A stretch of DNA of 64,000 nucleotides from Pseudomonadota bacterium (lineage in GTDB: Bacteria; Pseudomonadota; Gammaproteobacteria; Steroidobacterales; Steroidobacteraceae): NCBI GenBank assembly GCA_021792755.1, contig JAJYUA010000003.1, forward strand, positions 62,001-126,000, read 5' to 3'. The notes beneath the pieces are model-generated. The model saw nothing but the letters and a program-made list of their open reading frames with translations. It was not told the DNA's origin and searched no databases. Below are positions 54,365 to 64,000 of this stretch, one piece after another. Both the position numbers and the translations under genes were made by a program. Position 1 is the stretch's first letter; each line of letters starts with the position of its first letter.

Positions 54365-54825
54365 GCGGCGCCTCCGAACGCCACCTTCAGTATCGCAAAC
54401 ACCCCGGCGACGGCGACCACCACGTGAAAGAACGTCACCAGCGCCAGCGCCAAGGACTTCGTGCCGCTGTCGTGCACGTAATCCTCCACCACCACGCGCA
54501 CGCCGAGCTGCGAGTGCCACGCGGCGCTGAGAACGAAGAGGATGAGGAACACCGACGTCCAGCCCTGTGCCATCCAGGCGCTCACCGTCGAATAATCGTG
54601 CGAGGGCAGCGACAGCATGGACACGGCGAACCAGATCGCGAGCGGCACCAACGCGACCGCACTGAGGCGCTGCGTCCACCAGTGCTGCACCCCCTGCTTT
54701 GCGCAGCCGGCACCGATCGCCCGGCCGAGCGGACTGCGCAGGTTACCCGGGCCTTGCCGGGCCTCGCCGCCCCTGCCGGGCCGCGGCTGCGCCGCGCTCG
54801 ACATCGATCCCGACGATTTTGTCAC
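54361..54825 (-). CDS. sdhD: Succinate dehydrogenase membrane anchor SdhD
   Basis: 154 residues with three membrane helices after [34 protein letters not shown], the usual sdhD N-terminal block. The start is a GTG at 54825 that overlaps the sdhC stop as GTGA; an ATG at 54804 is possible. The His in [20 protein letters not shown] may ligate heme. Quinone site contributed with SdhB and SdhC. Confidence 0.92.
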   Translation of the reverse strand: MTKSSGSMSSAAQPRPGRGGEARQGPGNLRSPLGRAIGAGCAKQGVQHWWTQRLSAVALVPLAIWFAVSMLSLPSHDYSTVSAWMAQGWTSVFLILFVLSAAWHSQLGVRVVVEDYVHDSGTKSLALALVTFFHVVVAVAGVFAILKVAFGGAA

Positions 54826-55232
54826 TGGGGGCCTCCCGCGCCGGCGATCGCCCAGTGAAGACAGGCCCACCAGGCGAGCCCTGCAAACAGCAGCAGGCTG
54901 GCGATGCCGAGCAGCCAGGCGCTGCGCTGCGATTGCCGGCGCTCGAGGCCCCGCCCGCTGTCCCAGATCAAGTGGCGGATGCCGGCGAAGAGGTGGTAGG
55001 AGAACGCCGCCAGCAGGAGGAGGAAGATCGCCTGGAACAGGCCCGAGGAGAGCACGCCCAGGGCGCGTGCGTAGGCCTTGGCGCCGCCGGCGGCGGCCAT
55101 CAGCCAGTACACGAGCACGATCAGCCCGGCGGACAGGACGACGCCCGTGAAGCGGTTGGTGATCGAGGTCAGTACGGTGTACCGGTGCATGCGGTACACG
55201 GACAGGTGTGGCGAGAGCGGTCGGTCGGCCAT
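54822..55232 (-). CDS. sdhC: Succinate dehydrogenase cytochrome b556 subunit SdhC
   Basis: 136 residues. RPLSPHLSVYRMHRYTVLTSITNRFTG is the family N-terminus; three helices; heme-ligand His in SYHLFAGIRHLIWD. ATG at 55232. First gene of sdhCDAB-sdhE. Confidence 0.94.
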   Translation of the reverse strand: MADRPLSPHLSVYRMHRYTVLTSITNRFTGVVLSAGLIVLVYWLMAAAGGAKAYARALGVLSSGLFQAIFLLLLAAFSYHLFAGIRHLIWDSGRGLERRQSQRSAWLLGIASLLLFAGLAWWACLHWAIAGAGGPQ

Positions 55233-55535
55233 AGGTCCCCGGCGCAATTCAAAAGTCGATGCAGCGGCCCTGACGTTCCCAGTCGCCGAAGCGCGTGGGC
55301 TCGGGGCCCTGCGGGCCGCCGATCTCCCTTTGGGGCGAGAGCGCTCTGTGCCCGACGGGAGATGCAGCGGCGTCCCCCGGCTCGGAATCTGCCTGAGATT
55401 TCGGTGATTCGTTGTCCGAATCGTATTGCATCTGTCTTAAGTCTGACACAATTTGCATGAGCCCGCCACGGCGGTGTCTCCAATCGCCACATCACGCAGT
55501 GCGCTTTGTCAGTCACGAAGGCAATAGTCATACCC
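55233..55535. other. Divergent region between sdhC and ygfZ
   Basis: About 300 bp without a gene. AT-richer centre (55400-55470) probably holds both promoters, but no hexamer pair is convincing. TGTC-TTAAGTCT-GACA (55433-55448) is an inverted repeat with 4-bp arms and an 8-bp centre, a possible operator. Confidence 0.4.
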
Positions 55536-56516
55536 ATGCACGAGGAATTTTCGGTCTGCGGGCTCGAGGACTTCGGCGCGCTGCGCTTCCGGGGCGCCGA
55601 CGCCGTGCGATTCCTCCAGGGACAGCTGTCGAGCGACGTGTCGCATCTTGCGGCCGAGCGCTCACTGCTGGGCGGCTATCACAGCCCCCAGGGACGCACG
55701 ATCGCGCTGCTGCGACTCGTGCACCTTGGCGCCAACGAGGTGCTTGCGATTCTGCCGCGCGAGCTCGCCGCGCCCGTGGCGCAACGGCTCGCGAAATTCG
55801 TGTTGCGCTCGAAGGTGACGATCACCGATGAGTCGGCGCAGTGGCGGATCGCCGGATTGATCTGCGAGGGCTCTGCAGGGCTCGCGCCGGGGGCGACCCC
55901 CCTTCCTTCTTCTTCGGGCATGCAGCGCCGTTTCGGGGAGAGGATTGTGGTCTGTGTCGGCGAGCACCCGCCTCGCTGGCTCGAGCTCTGCGCGCACGTG
56001 CAGCCTCGCCGGCCGAACGGTCCCGAGCCGGGCGTGGCCAATGGGCTCGAGCTCTGCCCGCGGGCTTCATCGCCGATGCCGGCGGCCGCGCCGGCAAGTC
56101 GCGAGCGCTGGCGCGAGCTCGATGTCCGAGCGGGCCTGCCCCAGGTCTACGCGGCGACCTCGGAGCAGTTCGTCGCGCAGATGTTGAATCTGGATGCCAT
56201 CGGCGCCATCGCCTTCGACAAGGGGTGTTATACGGGCCAGGAGGTCATTGCTCGCGCGCATTACCGCGGCCGCGTCAAACGGCGGCTGCAGCGGTTCCTC
56301 TGCCGCGGACCGCTCGCGCTTGCGCCCGGGGACAGCGGCTCCCTGCCCGACGGGCGCTCCTTCACCGTGGTGGAGGCGGCACGGCTGGCCGACGGGCGCT
56401 GCGAATTCCTGGCGGTGACGCCCCTGGCGGACGCGCAGCCGGAGTCCCCCGGCACCGAGGCCGCCTCCACGCTCGAGGCGCAGCCCCTGCCCCTGCCGTA
56501 CCCGCTGCCGGAGTGA
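55536..56516 (+). CDS. ygfZ: Folate-dependent Fe-S/tRNA-modification protein YgfZ
   Basis: 326 residues. GcvT-like fold; the signature KGCYTGQEV near the C-terminus contains the conserved Cys. YgfZ supports enzymes with iron-sulfur clusters such as MiaB. A Pro/Ala-rich stretch (about residues 155-185) between the two halves appears longer than usual. The ATG at 55536 is preferred to an upstream TTG at 55506. Divergent from the sdh operon. Confidence 0.9.
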   Translation: MHEEFSVCGLEDFGALRFRGADAVRFLQGQLSSDVSHLAAERSLLGGYHSPQGRTIALLRLVHLGANEVLAILPRELAAPVAQRLAKFVLRSKVTITDESAQWRIAGLICEGSAGLAPGATPLPSSSGMQRRFGERIVVCVGEHPPRWLELCAHVQPRRPNGPEPGVANGLELCPRASSPMPAAAPASRERWRELDVRAGLPQVYAATSEQFVAQMLNLDAIGAIAFDKGCYTGQEVIARAHYRGRVKRRLQRFLCRGPLALAPGDSGSLPDGRSFTVVEAARLADGRCEFLAVTPLADAQPESPGTEAASTLEAQPLPLPYPLPE

Positions 56517-56520
56517 GTCG

Positions 56521-57339
56521 CTACAGGTCGATGAGCTCGACCTCGTGCGGCTCGATGGGCCGCTCGAGGAAGCGCGAGCCGATGCGGGCGAAGCGCTGCG
56601 GGGCGTCCGTCGCGAGCAGCCGCAGGCTTCCCTGCCCGCCGAGCGCGGCGAGGCCGGCCTCCTGAAGCGTGCGGCGCACGTGGCGGGCCGTGGTCCGCGC
56701 CGAATCGACGATGGTGACGTCCGCTCCGGCGGCGGCGCGGATCGCCCGAATGAGCATCGGGAAGTGCGTGCAGCCGAGCACCAGGGTATCCGGGCGCCGG
56801 GGGGCCTCGAACAGCGGATCGAGATAGTGATGGGCGATGGCCTCGGCAATCGGGCCCTCGCACAGCCCCTCCTCGGCGAGCGCGACGAACAGCGGCGCGG
56901 GCAAGGCGGTGACTTGCGCATCCGCCCGCCGCCGCCGGATCGCTTCCCTGTACGCTCCGCCGCGCACGGTTCCTTCCGTGCCGATCACGGCGATCCGGCC
57001 GGAGCGGGAAGCGGCGCAGGCCGCCTGCGCTCCGGGCTCGATCACCCCGATCACGGGCACGTTCGCGGCGCGCTCGCCGATCGCCGGCAGACTGACCGCA
57101 GAGGCGGTGTTACAGGCGATCACCAGGCATTTGAGCCGGTGCTGCATGAGCGCCTCGGTCGCCTGCAGGGCGTAGCGCACGACGGTCGCGGGGCTCTTGG
57201 TGCCGTAGGGCAGCCGGGCGGTATCGCCGAGGTAGATGAAGTGCTCCGAGGGCAGCTCGGCGGCGAGCGCCTCGAGCACGGTGAGGCCGCCGACTCCGGA
57301 GTCGAAGACTCCGATCATGCCCGAGCCGACGGTACTCAT
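56521..57339 (-). CDS. murI: Glutamate racemase
   Basis: Makes D-glutamate for peptidoglycan. 272 residues. [32 protein letters not shown], catalytic Cys76 in IACNTAS and the second Cys in [12 protein letters not shown] at 57339. Ends 4 bp from the convergent ygfZ. Confidence 0.95.
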   Translation of the reverse strand: MSTVGSGMIGVFDSGVGGLTVLEALAAELPSEHFIYLGDTARLPYGTKSPATVVRYALQATEALMQHRLKCLVIACNTASAVSLPAIGERAANVPVIGVIEPGAQAACAASRSGRIAVIGTEGTVRGGAYREAIRRRRADAQVTALPAPLFVALAEEGLCEGPIAEAIAHHYLDPLFEAPRRPDTLVLGCTHFPMLIRAIRAAAGADVTIVDSARTTARHVRRTLQEAGLAALGGQGSLRLLATDAPQRFARIGSRFLERPIEPHEVELIDL

Positions 57340-57479
57340 GAATGGCAAGAGACCTGGGTGACGGGCTCGACTGGAAGGGCATTTTCCGGGCACGCAAGAC
57401 GGGCACGCGCTCCTCGCCCCGTGAGATCCGCCATCGCAGGCGTGAGCGCCCCAGGCCCCCCCACGGACGGCTCCCCGGC

Positions 57480-57500
57480 GAGCCGGGCAATGCCCTGGCA
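57480..57500. repeat. Imperfect GC hairpin between murI and lysS
   Basis: GCCGGGCA pairs with TGCCC-T-GGC with one bulged base. It is a looser relative of the hairpins at 15810-15834 and 28331-28351, again in an intergenic gap (217 bp, otherwise empty). Confidence 0.45.
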
Positions 57501-57556
57501 CGAAAAGCCCCGCAGGCCCGAGTCATCACGCATTGCCGACCACCCCAGGTCCAGCG

Positions 57557-59077
<1,521 letters not shown>

Positions 59078-59096
59078 GGTCCGCCTGATCATCCGC

Positions 59097-60192
59097 CTAT
59101 AGGCCCGCCTTGAGCGAGGCCTCCAGGAACTGGTCGAGATCGCCGTCGAGCACGGCCGTGGTGTTGCCCACCTCCACCCCGGTGCGCAGATCCTTGATAC
59201 GCGACTGGTCCAGCACGTAGGAGCGGATCTGGTTGCCCCAGCTCACATCGGACTTGGAGTCCTCGAGCACCTTGGCGGCGGCGTTGCGCTTGTTCACCTC
59301 GAGCTCGTAAAGCTTCGCCTTCAGCATCTTCATGGCCGTCGAGCGGTTCTTGTGCTGGCTGCGCTCGTTCTGGCAGGCGACCACGATGCCGCTCGGCAGA
59401 TGGGTGATGCGCACCGCGGATTCGGTCTTGTTGACGTGCTGGCCGCCGGCGCCCGAGGAACGGTACACGTCGGTCTTCAAATCCGCCGGATTGATGTCGA
59501 TCTCGATGTCATCGTCTATCTCCGGGGAAACGAACACCGACGCGAAGGAAGTGTGCCGGCGGTTGCCGGAGTCGAACGGGGACTTGCGCACCAGGCGGTG
59601 CACGCCGGTCTCGGTGCGCAGCCATCCGTAGGCGTAGTCGCCCTTGACCTCGATGGTCGCGCTCTTCACCCCGGCCACCTCGCCCGGGCTGGAATCGATC
59701 ACCTCGCAGGCCATGCCGCGCGCCGCGCCCCACCGAAGGTACATGCGCAGCAGCATCTGCGCCCAGTCCTGAGCCTCGGTGCCGCCGGCGCCCGCCTGAA
59801 TATCGAGAAAGGCGCTGTGCGAGTCCATCTCGCCCCTGAACATGCGCTTGAGCTCCAGGCGCCGTACCTGCGCCTCGAGCCGCCCGGCGTCCTTTTCGAT
59901 ATCGTGCAGCGCCGATTCCTCGCCCTCGCTCTCGGCGAGCTCGAGCAGCTCGCCGGCATCGAGGATGCCCGTGGTGGTGCGGTCGAGCTCTGCGACCTCG
60001 GTGCTCAGACGGGCGCGCTCGCGCCCGAGCTCCTGCGCCCGTTCGGGCTTCGACCAGATGCCCGGATCCTCCAGCTCCCGGGAGACCTCTTGCAGGCGCT
60101 CTTGCTTGCGGTCGTACTCAAAGAAACCCCCTGAGGGAGCCGATGCGTTCCTCGAGGTCTTTGAGCTGGCGCTTGAGCGGATTGACTTCCAT
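59097..60192 (-). CDS. prfB: Peptide chain release factor 2, with programmed +1 frameshift
   Basis: Terminates translation at UGA and UAA. The start ATG is at 60192; codons 1-24 end with AGG GGG TTT CTT (60132-60121) and an in-frame TGA (60120-60118). Skipping one base (60120) continues in the long frame from 60119 to 59097, giving 364 residues. The internal AGGGGG Shine-Dalgarno-like sequence and CTT TGA slippery site are the known RF2 autoregulatory signal. The SPF tripeptide (VRKSPFDSG) and the GGQ motif ([11 protein letters not shown]) confirm RF2. Confidence 0.96.
60118..60132 (-). promoter_or_regulatory. RF2 programmed-frameshift site
   Basis: AGGGGG followed by TTT CTT TGA on the minus strand. 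Low RF2 lets ribosomes slip +1 past the UGA, so RF2 limits its own synthesis. Confidence 0.95.
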
Positions 60193-60345
60193 CGCGGGTG
60201 CGGCCGGTTCTGTGGTGCAAGGAGCCGCTCATCGTAACGGTCCCGGAGGCGATTTTCCACTTTCGGCCGACAATCACGCCCGCAGCCCGAGACGGGTCCG
60301 CCGGGCGCCGCCCGCTTCGCAGGGCCGGCCGCCGCCCGCCGCGGC

Positions 60346-61116
60346 TCAGGCTTCCACTTCGGTGCGGTAGATGAGCCGCGCGAGCTGCGCTTTGCTGTTG
60401 ATGCCGAGCTTGCGGTAGGAGCGCTGGACGATGTTGCGCACCGTGGCCGGCGAGAGCCCGCAGCGGCGCGCGATCTCCTTGTATCCCCGGCCGGCTCCGA
60501 AGTACTGCACGATCTCGTGCTCGCGCCGCGTCAGCCGGGCGGCGAGCGGCACGCTCTTCACGGTCAGCAGCAGCGAGTCTGAAAACTGCCGTGCGTGGAT
60601 CGACTCCCCGCGCTGCTTCAAGGTCACCGAGCCTTCACAGGTCAGTTTCTGCAGCAACGGCGAGGGCAGGCGCACGCCATCCCAGTCCGGCCACCCCAGG
60701 CCGATGTACTCGCTCACCTGGCTGCCGCAGTGCAGCACCGTGCCATCGAGGAGCGTCAACGCCCGGTGCCTGCCGGGAGTCAGGACGGGCTCATTCGATG
60801 CCCTGGCCAAGGACAGCGAGCGGCTCACCGCGCGAGCCTCGGAAAGGTGCGGCATCAGCAGTGCGAGCAGCGTGCGATCCCGCTCATCGAACGGCGCATC
60901 GCTCTCGCGGCGATGCAGCGACAGCCACTCTCCCGCGGCCGCTCCGTCCTCGAGCTCCGCGATCACCATCTGCCGCTCGAGCCCCCAGCGGCGAACACAC
61001 TCGAGCGCCCCGTCACAGCCAAGCTCGGAGTAAGGGACGGCGCTGACTCGCACGGCCTGCGCGGCCGAGGTGCGCGCCACGCGGGCCTCGGCGCCGCGCC
61101 CGCCGCATTGAGGCAC
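60346..61116 (-). CDS. LuxR-type transcriptional regulator, probably N-terminally truncated
   Basis: 256 residues. The C-terminal helix-turn-helix is clear: [56 protein letters not shown]. The middle part ([31 protein letters not shown] ... [13 protein letters not shown]) matches longer solitary LuxR-type regulators of about 370 residues, so roughly the first 100 residues appear missing. The only start is a weak GTG at 61116, and the gap to recJ (126 bp) is too short to hold them. It may be a decaying gene or a short variant that still binds DNA. Confidence 0.7.
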   Translation of the reverse strand: MPQCGGRGAEARVARTSAAQAVRVSAVPYSELGCDGALECVRRWGLERQMVIAELEDGAAAGEWLSLHRRESDAPFDERDRTLLALLMPHLSEARAVSRSLSLARASNEPVLTPGRHRALTLLDGTVLHCGSQVSEYIGLGWPDWDGVRLPSPLLQKLTCEGSVTLKQRGESIHARQFSDSLLLTVKSVPLAARLTRREHEIVQYFGAGRGYKEIARRCGLSPATVRNIVQRSYRKLGINSKAQLARLIYRTEVEA

Positions 61117-61242
61117 CGGCGCGCTCGCGACGGAAGATTCGCACGGCGGCGCAGCGCGCGCGAGTGAACTTCGGCGGACCGAAGCGAGAGCCCCCAGTCG
61201 TGCGCCCGGGGCACCGGAACCTGTGCGGGTCCGGGCCCGGGC

Positions 61243-62955
61243 CTACGCCGGCAGGAGGTGATCCACCAGCAGCTGCAGCCGCCGCTCGCCCTGGTACTCG
61301 TTCACGTCCAGTCGGTAGACCAGCCGATGGGGACCTTGGGGGAGCGTGAACGAGCTTTGCTCTTCGATGAAATTGAACGCGATCGCATCGAAGGTACGGC
61401 CGAGGGAGGCTTCCACCCACATCTTCAGATGCCGCTCGCCGACCACGCGCGCACTGCGTATGATGAACACACCGTCAAAACACGGCTCCGGGAACGCCTG
61501 ACCCCACGGTCCGCCGGCGCGCAGCGCGTACGCAGTTTCCAGGGCAATCTCCCCGACGTCGAGCTCACCGTCAGTTTCCACAGCGTCGGCCAGCGTACGG
61601 GCATCGGCCCCACTGGCCACCGCTTCATCGAAGAGTCTGGCGAACAGATCCAGCCTCGAGCGCTCCAACGTCAGGCCCGCAGCCATGGCGTGCCCGCCGA
61701 ACCGGTCGATCAACTCGGGATGGCGCGCATCGAGCCCGGCCAGCACGTCGCGGATATGCACTCCGGGCACCGAGCGCGCCGAGCCGCGCAGACGGCCGTC
61801 GGCCGCGAGCGCGAACGCGACGACCGGGCGGCGCAGACGCTCCTTGATGCGACTTGCCACCAGCCCCACCACCCCCTGGTGCCAACTTTCATCGAACAAG
61901 CACACCGCGCTGCGCCGTGGATCGCGCAGATCCGGATCGCGCAGCACGCGCACCGCCGCGAGCGCCGTGAGCTGCATCTTCGCCTCGATGGCCCGCCGCT
62001 CGCGATTGAGCTCATCGAGGCGGGCGGCCAGAGCCTGCGCCCCGCTCTCGGCCAGCAGGCACTGAATGCCGATCGTCATGTCATCCAGCCGCCCGGCCGC
62101 GTTGAGCCGCGGAGCGACGGCGAACGCCAGATCCGCGGACGTGACGCTCTCGAGCCGCCGGTCGGCCAGGCTCAACAGGGCGCGGATGCCGGCGGCGCAG
62201 CGGCCCGCGCGGATGCGCTTCAGGCCCTGGCAGACCAGCACGCGATTGTTGGCATCGAGCGGCACCAGATCGGCCACGGTGCCGAGCGCCACCAGATCGA
62301 GGTATTCGGCGACACCGGGAGCCCCGGGCGGGGAGAGCCCCGACTCCTCGAGCCGCCGCTTCAGCGCCGCCAGGACGTAGAACGCCACTCCCACCCCGGC
62401 GAGCGCGCGGCTCGGGAACCTGCTGCCCGGCAGGTTGGGATTGACGATGACCCGTGCAGGGGGGAGCACCGCTGCGGGCAGGTGATGATCGGTGATCAGC
62501 ACCTCCATGCCGAGCCGGCGCGCCTCGGCCACCCCGGCCGCGCTGGAGATGCCGTTGTCCACCGTCACGATGAGCGTGGGGGCGCGGCTCGCGGCGAGGC
62601 GCACGATCTCCGGGGTGAGGCCGTAGCCGAACTGGAACCGGTTGGGCACCAGGAAGTCGACCGGGAATTTCCATGCCGTCAGGGCGCGCATCATCAGGGC
62701 GGTGCTGGTGGCGCCGTCGGCATCGAAATCCCCGACCACGAGGATGCGGCCGCCGGCGCGATGCGCAAGCAGCAAGTCGACCGCGGCGCCGACGCCCTCG
62801 AGCGTGCCCACCGGCGCCAGCCGCCCGAGCGAGGTATCGAGGTCGGCCGCCGAGCGCACGCCCCGGCCCAGATACGCCCGCCGCAGCACCGGATGCAGTC
62901 CCGCACCGAGATCCGCATCCCCGCCCGCCTCCCGGCGCACGACCCGCAGCGTCAA
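61243..62955 (-). CDS. recJ: Single-stranded-DNA exonuclease RecJ
   Basis: 5'-3' exonuclease of recombination and mismatch repair. 570 residues. DHH phosphoesterase motifs: VVGDFDADGATSTALM (I), VTVDNGISS (II), LITDHHLPAA (III), LVALGTVADLVPL (IV); DHHA1 region GGHAMAAGLTL. The start is a TTG at 62955 overlapping the upstream gene's stop as TTGA. Confidence 0.95.
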   Translation of the reverse strand: MTLRVVRREAGGDADLGAGLHPVLRRAYLGRGVRSAADLDTSLGRLAPVGTLEGVGAAVDLLLAHRAGGRILVVGDFDADGATSTALMMRALTAWKFPVDFLVPNRFQFGYGLTPEIVRLAASRAPTLIVTVDNGISSAAGVAEARRLGMEVLITDHHLPAAVLPPARVIVNPNLPGSRFPSRALAGVGVAFYVLAALKRRLEESGLSPPGAPGVAEYLDLVALGTVADLVPLDANNRVLVCQGLKRIRAGRCAAGIRALLSLADRRLESVTSADLAFAVAPRLNAAGRLDDMTIGIQCLLAESGAQALAARLDELNRERRAIEAKMQLTALAAVRVLRDPDLRDPRRSAVCLFDESWHQGVVGLVASRIKERLRRPVVAFALAADGRLRGSARSVPGVHIRDVLAGLDARHPELIDRFGGHAMAAGLTLERSRLDLFARLFDEAVASGADARTLADAVETDGELDVGEIALETAYALRAGGPWGQAFPEPCFDGVFIIRSARVVGERHLKMWVEASLGRTFDAIAFNFIEEQSSFTLPQGPHRLVYRLDVNEYQGERRLQLLVDHLLPA

Positions 62956-63980
62956 GCCAATGCCTCCAGACCCGCTCGCCCGCGCCGCCAGAACTTCAGC
63001 CCGTCGAGGGCGCGCAGCATCCATCGCCGGTCGTTCGCCAGCAGCACCAGGCTGTCGATCCTGCGCTGGCGCAGCGCGGCGACCGCCGGGGCGATCACGC
63101 GCCGGTCGAGCTCGGCCAGAGCCTCGGGGAAGCTCATCGCGCCCTGGCGCTGCAGCGCCTCGACCACCTCGAGCACGCACAGCGTCCGCCGCGCCCCTGC
63201 ACCGCTCATCGCCGATATCTGTGCCGCCGGGCGGCTTTCGAGTCCGGCGAGCCGGCACAGGCCGCGCGTGTAGGCTTCGGAGGCGAACACGGTCGCCGGT
63301 GAGGCGCGAGGTGAGGCGCGCGGCGCCGGCGGCGCCCCTCCGCCCCAGATCCACAGCGCCGACACGGGCCGCTCACCGCGGCGCGCCCGCTCGTGGTTCA
63401 CGGAATGCGCGTGCAGCCACATCTCGATCTCGGTCCCGAGCCGGCGCAGCGCCCCCGCCCCCTCTCCGCTCGCCAGCGCATCGGCCATCGGCAGCTGCAG
63501 CAGGCGCGCCGGCTCGACGGTGCGCACCTGCCGCAGAGGCGGCGCGGTGAGCAGGAACTCCCCCGACTCGAGCCCGGTGAGGTCGAACCCTGAGCCCCGG
63601 AAGGTCTCCTTGAAGCCGGCGGCCAGCCGCTCGCGCTCTTCGCTCGACAGACGCAGCACACTGCCCCAATCCACGTGCACGCGTGTGAGTCCCTCGATCA
63701 GGTGCAGCGGGGTGGCGAGCCAGCAGGCCGTCCCGCCAGACACCTCGGCGGTTGCCGCGGCGACGCTCGCGGCGGGGTAGTCGGCGTATTCCTGCAGATC
63801 GAGCCAGCGGGCCACCCAGCCGCGCCAGCCGCCGCTCAGGGCGGCCGAGGGGGCGAAGCGGGCCACGTGCTCGATGCCCGGCCAGGCCCCGCAGTGCGCG
63901 GCCCACGGCACGCCGTGCTCCAAGGGCTCGAGGTCCGAGGGCAGATGCAGATCCGAAATGACGATGACGAGCTCGCGCAC
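62952..63980 (-). CDS. RpfE-like / phosphoglycerate-mutase-like protein
   Basis: 342 residues. It resembles the protein encoded next to recJ in Xanthomonas (RpfE, named for its position in the rpf cluster), sometimes annotated as cofactor-independent phosphoglycerate mutase-like. Visible are ELVIVISDLHLPS at the N-terminus, ARLLQLPMADALAS, MWLHAHSVNHERARRGERPVSALWIWGGG and FASEAYTRGLCRLAGL. Function unknown. Start GTG at 63980, 20 bp from the window edge; an upstream start cannot be excluded. Confidence 0.72.
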   Translation of the reverse strand: MRELVIVISDLHLPSDLEPLEHGVPWAAHCGAWPGIEHVARFAPSAALSGGWRGWVARWLDLQEYADYPAASVAAATAEVSGGTACWLATPLHLIEGLTRVHVDWGSVLRLSSEERERLAAGFKETFRGSGFDLTGLESGEFLLTAPPLRQVRTVEPARLLQLPMADALASGEGAGALRRLGTEIEMWLHAHSVNHERARRGERPVSALWIWGGGAPPAPRASPRASPATVFASEAYTRGLCRLAGLESRPAAQISAMSGAGARRTLCVLEVVEALQRQGAMSFPEALAELDRRVIAPAVAALRQRRIDSLVLLANDRRWMLRALDGLKFWRRGRAGLEALA

Positions 63981-64000
63981 CGGCGCTATCGTAGGGGACG

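Noticed and set aside
60118-60120. In-frame TGA in prfB as a nonsense mutation or sequencing error
   Set aside because: It lies exactly in the known RF2 programmed-frameshift context.

Overview
The window is chromosomal DNA from a GC-rich, Gram-negative gammaproteobacterium. Evidence for this is LPS assembly (lpxK, msbA, kdsB), lipoprotein sorting (lolCDE), the lexA-imuA-imuB-dnaE2 SOS cassette, an AlgU/MucA/MucB-type stress locus and gene blocks in the order I recall from Pseudomonas and Xanthomonas. It is not clearly either genus; a lineage near Xanthomonadales, Nevskiales or Steroidobacterales would fit (inference). I saw no rRNA, tRNA, CRISPR array, complete insertion sequence or prophage. 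Coding is dense, with many 4-bp stop/start overlaps and several TTG starts.

Layout. 0-1.4 kb: the end of gspF and a small acidic protein. 1.4-7.5 kb (minus): SOS mutasome operon lexA-imuA-imuB-dnaE2. 7.9-8.2 kb: an alanine-zipper lipoprotein with a clear terminator. 8.4-12.7 kb: yceD-rpmF-plsX-fabH, divergent maf, convergent rluC. 13.1-15.7 kb: RNase E. 16.0-19.1 kb: a low-molecular-weight tyrosine phosphatase followed by the only obvious accessory stretch (an AT-richer methyltransferase gene, two long gene-less gaps and a glycine-zipper lipoprotein). 19.2-24.1 kb: the envelope operon exbB-exbD-msbA-lpxK-ycaR-kdsB. 24.2-27.9 kb: a DUF2062 protein and the Lol exporter.

28.0-33.6 kb (plus): a small periplasmic protein, a class III nucleotide cyclase joined to mfd, and a CsiV-family protein. 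33.7-38.1 kb (minus): a MacAB-like exporter (adaptor, ATPase, two permeases). 38.4-48.7 kb (minus): nagZ, then lepA-lepB-DUF4845-rnc-era-recO-pdxJ-acpS continuing into an exonuclease and rlmD. 48.7-51.4 kb: rpoE-rseA-mucB-glutaredoxin, with a sigma-E-like promoter before rpoE. 51.4-55.2 kb: sdhCDAB-sdhE. 55.5-64 kb: ygfZ, murI, lysS, prfB (programmed frameshift), a truncated LuxR-type regulator, recJ and an rpfE-like gene.

Functionally the window is mostly housekeeping: membrane biogenesis, RNA processing and ribosome maturation, DNA repair, envelope stress control and the TCA cycle. The most unusual points are the insertion site between ptpA and kdsB, the truncated LuxR gene wedged between recJ and prfB, the near-leaderless yceD promoter, repeated TTGA junctions, a dispersed hairpin sequence, a pentamer repeat at the nagZ ribosome-binding region, and a cyclase with altered base-specifying residues coupled to mfd.
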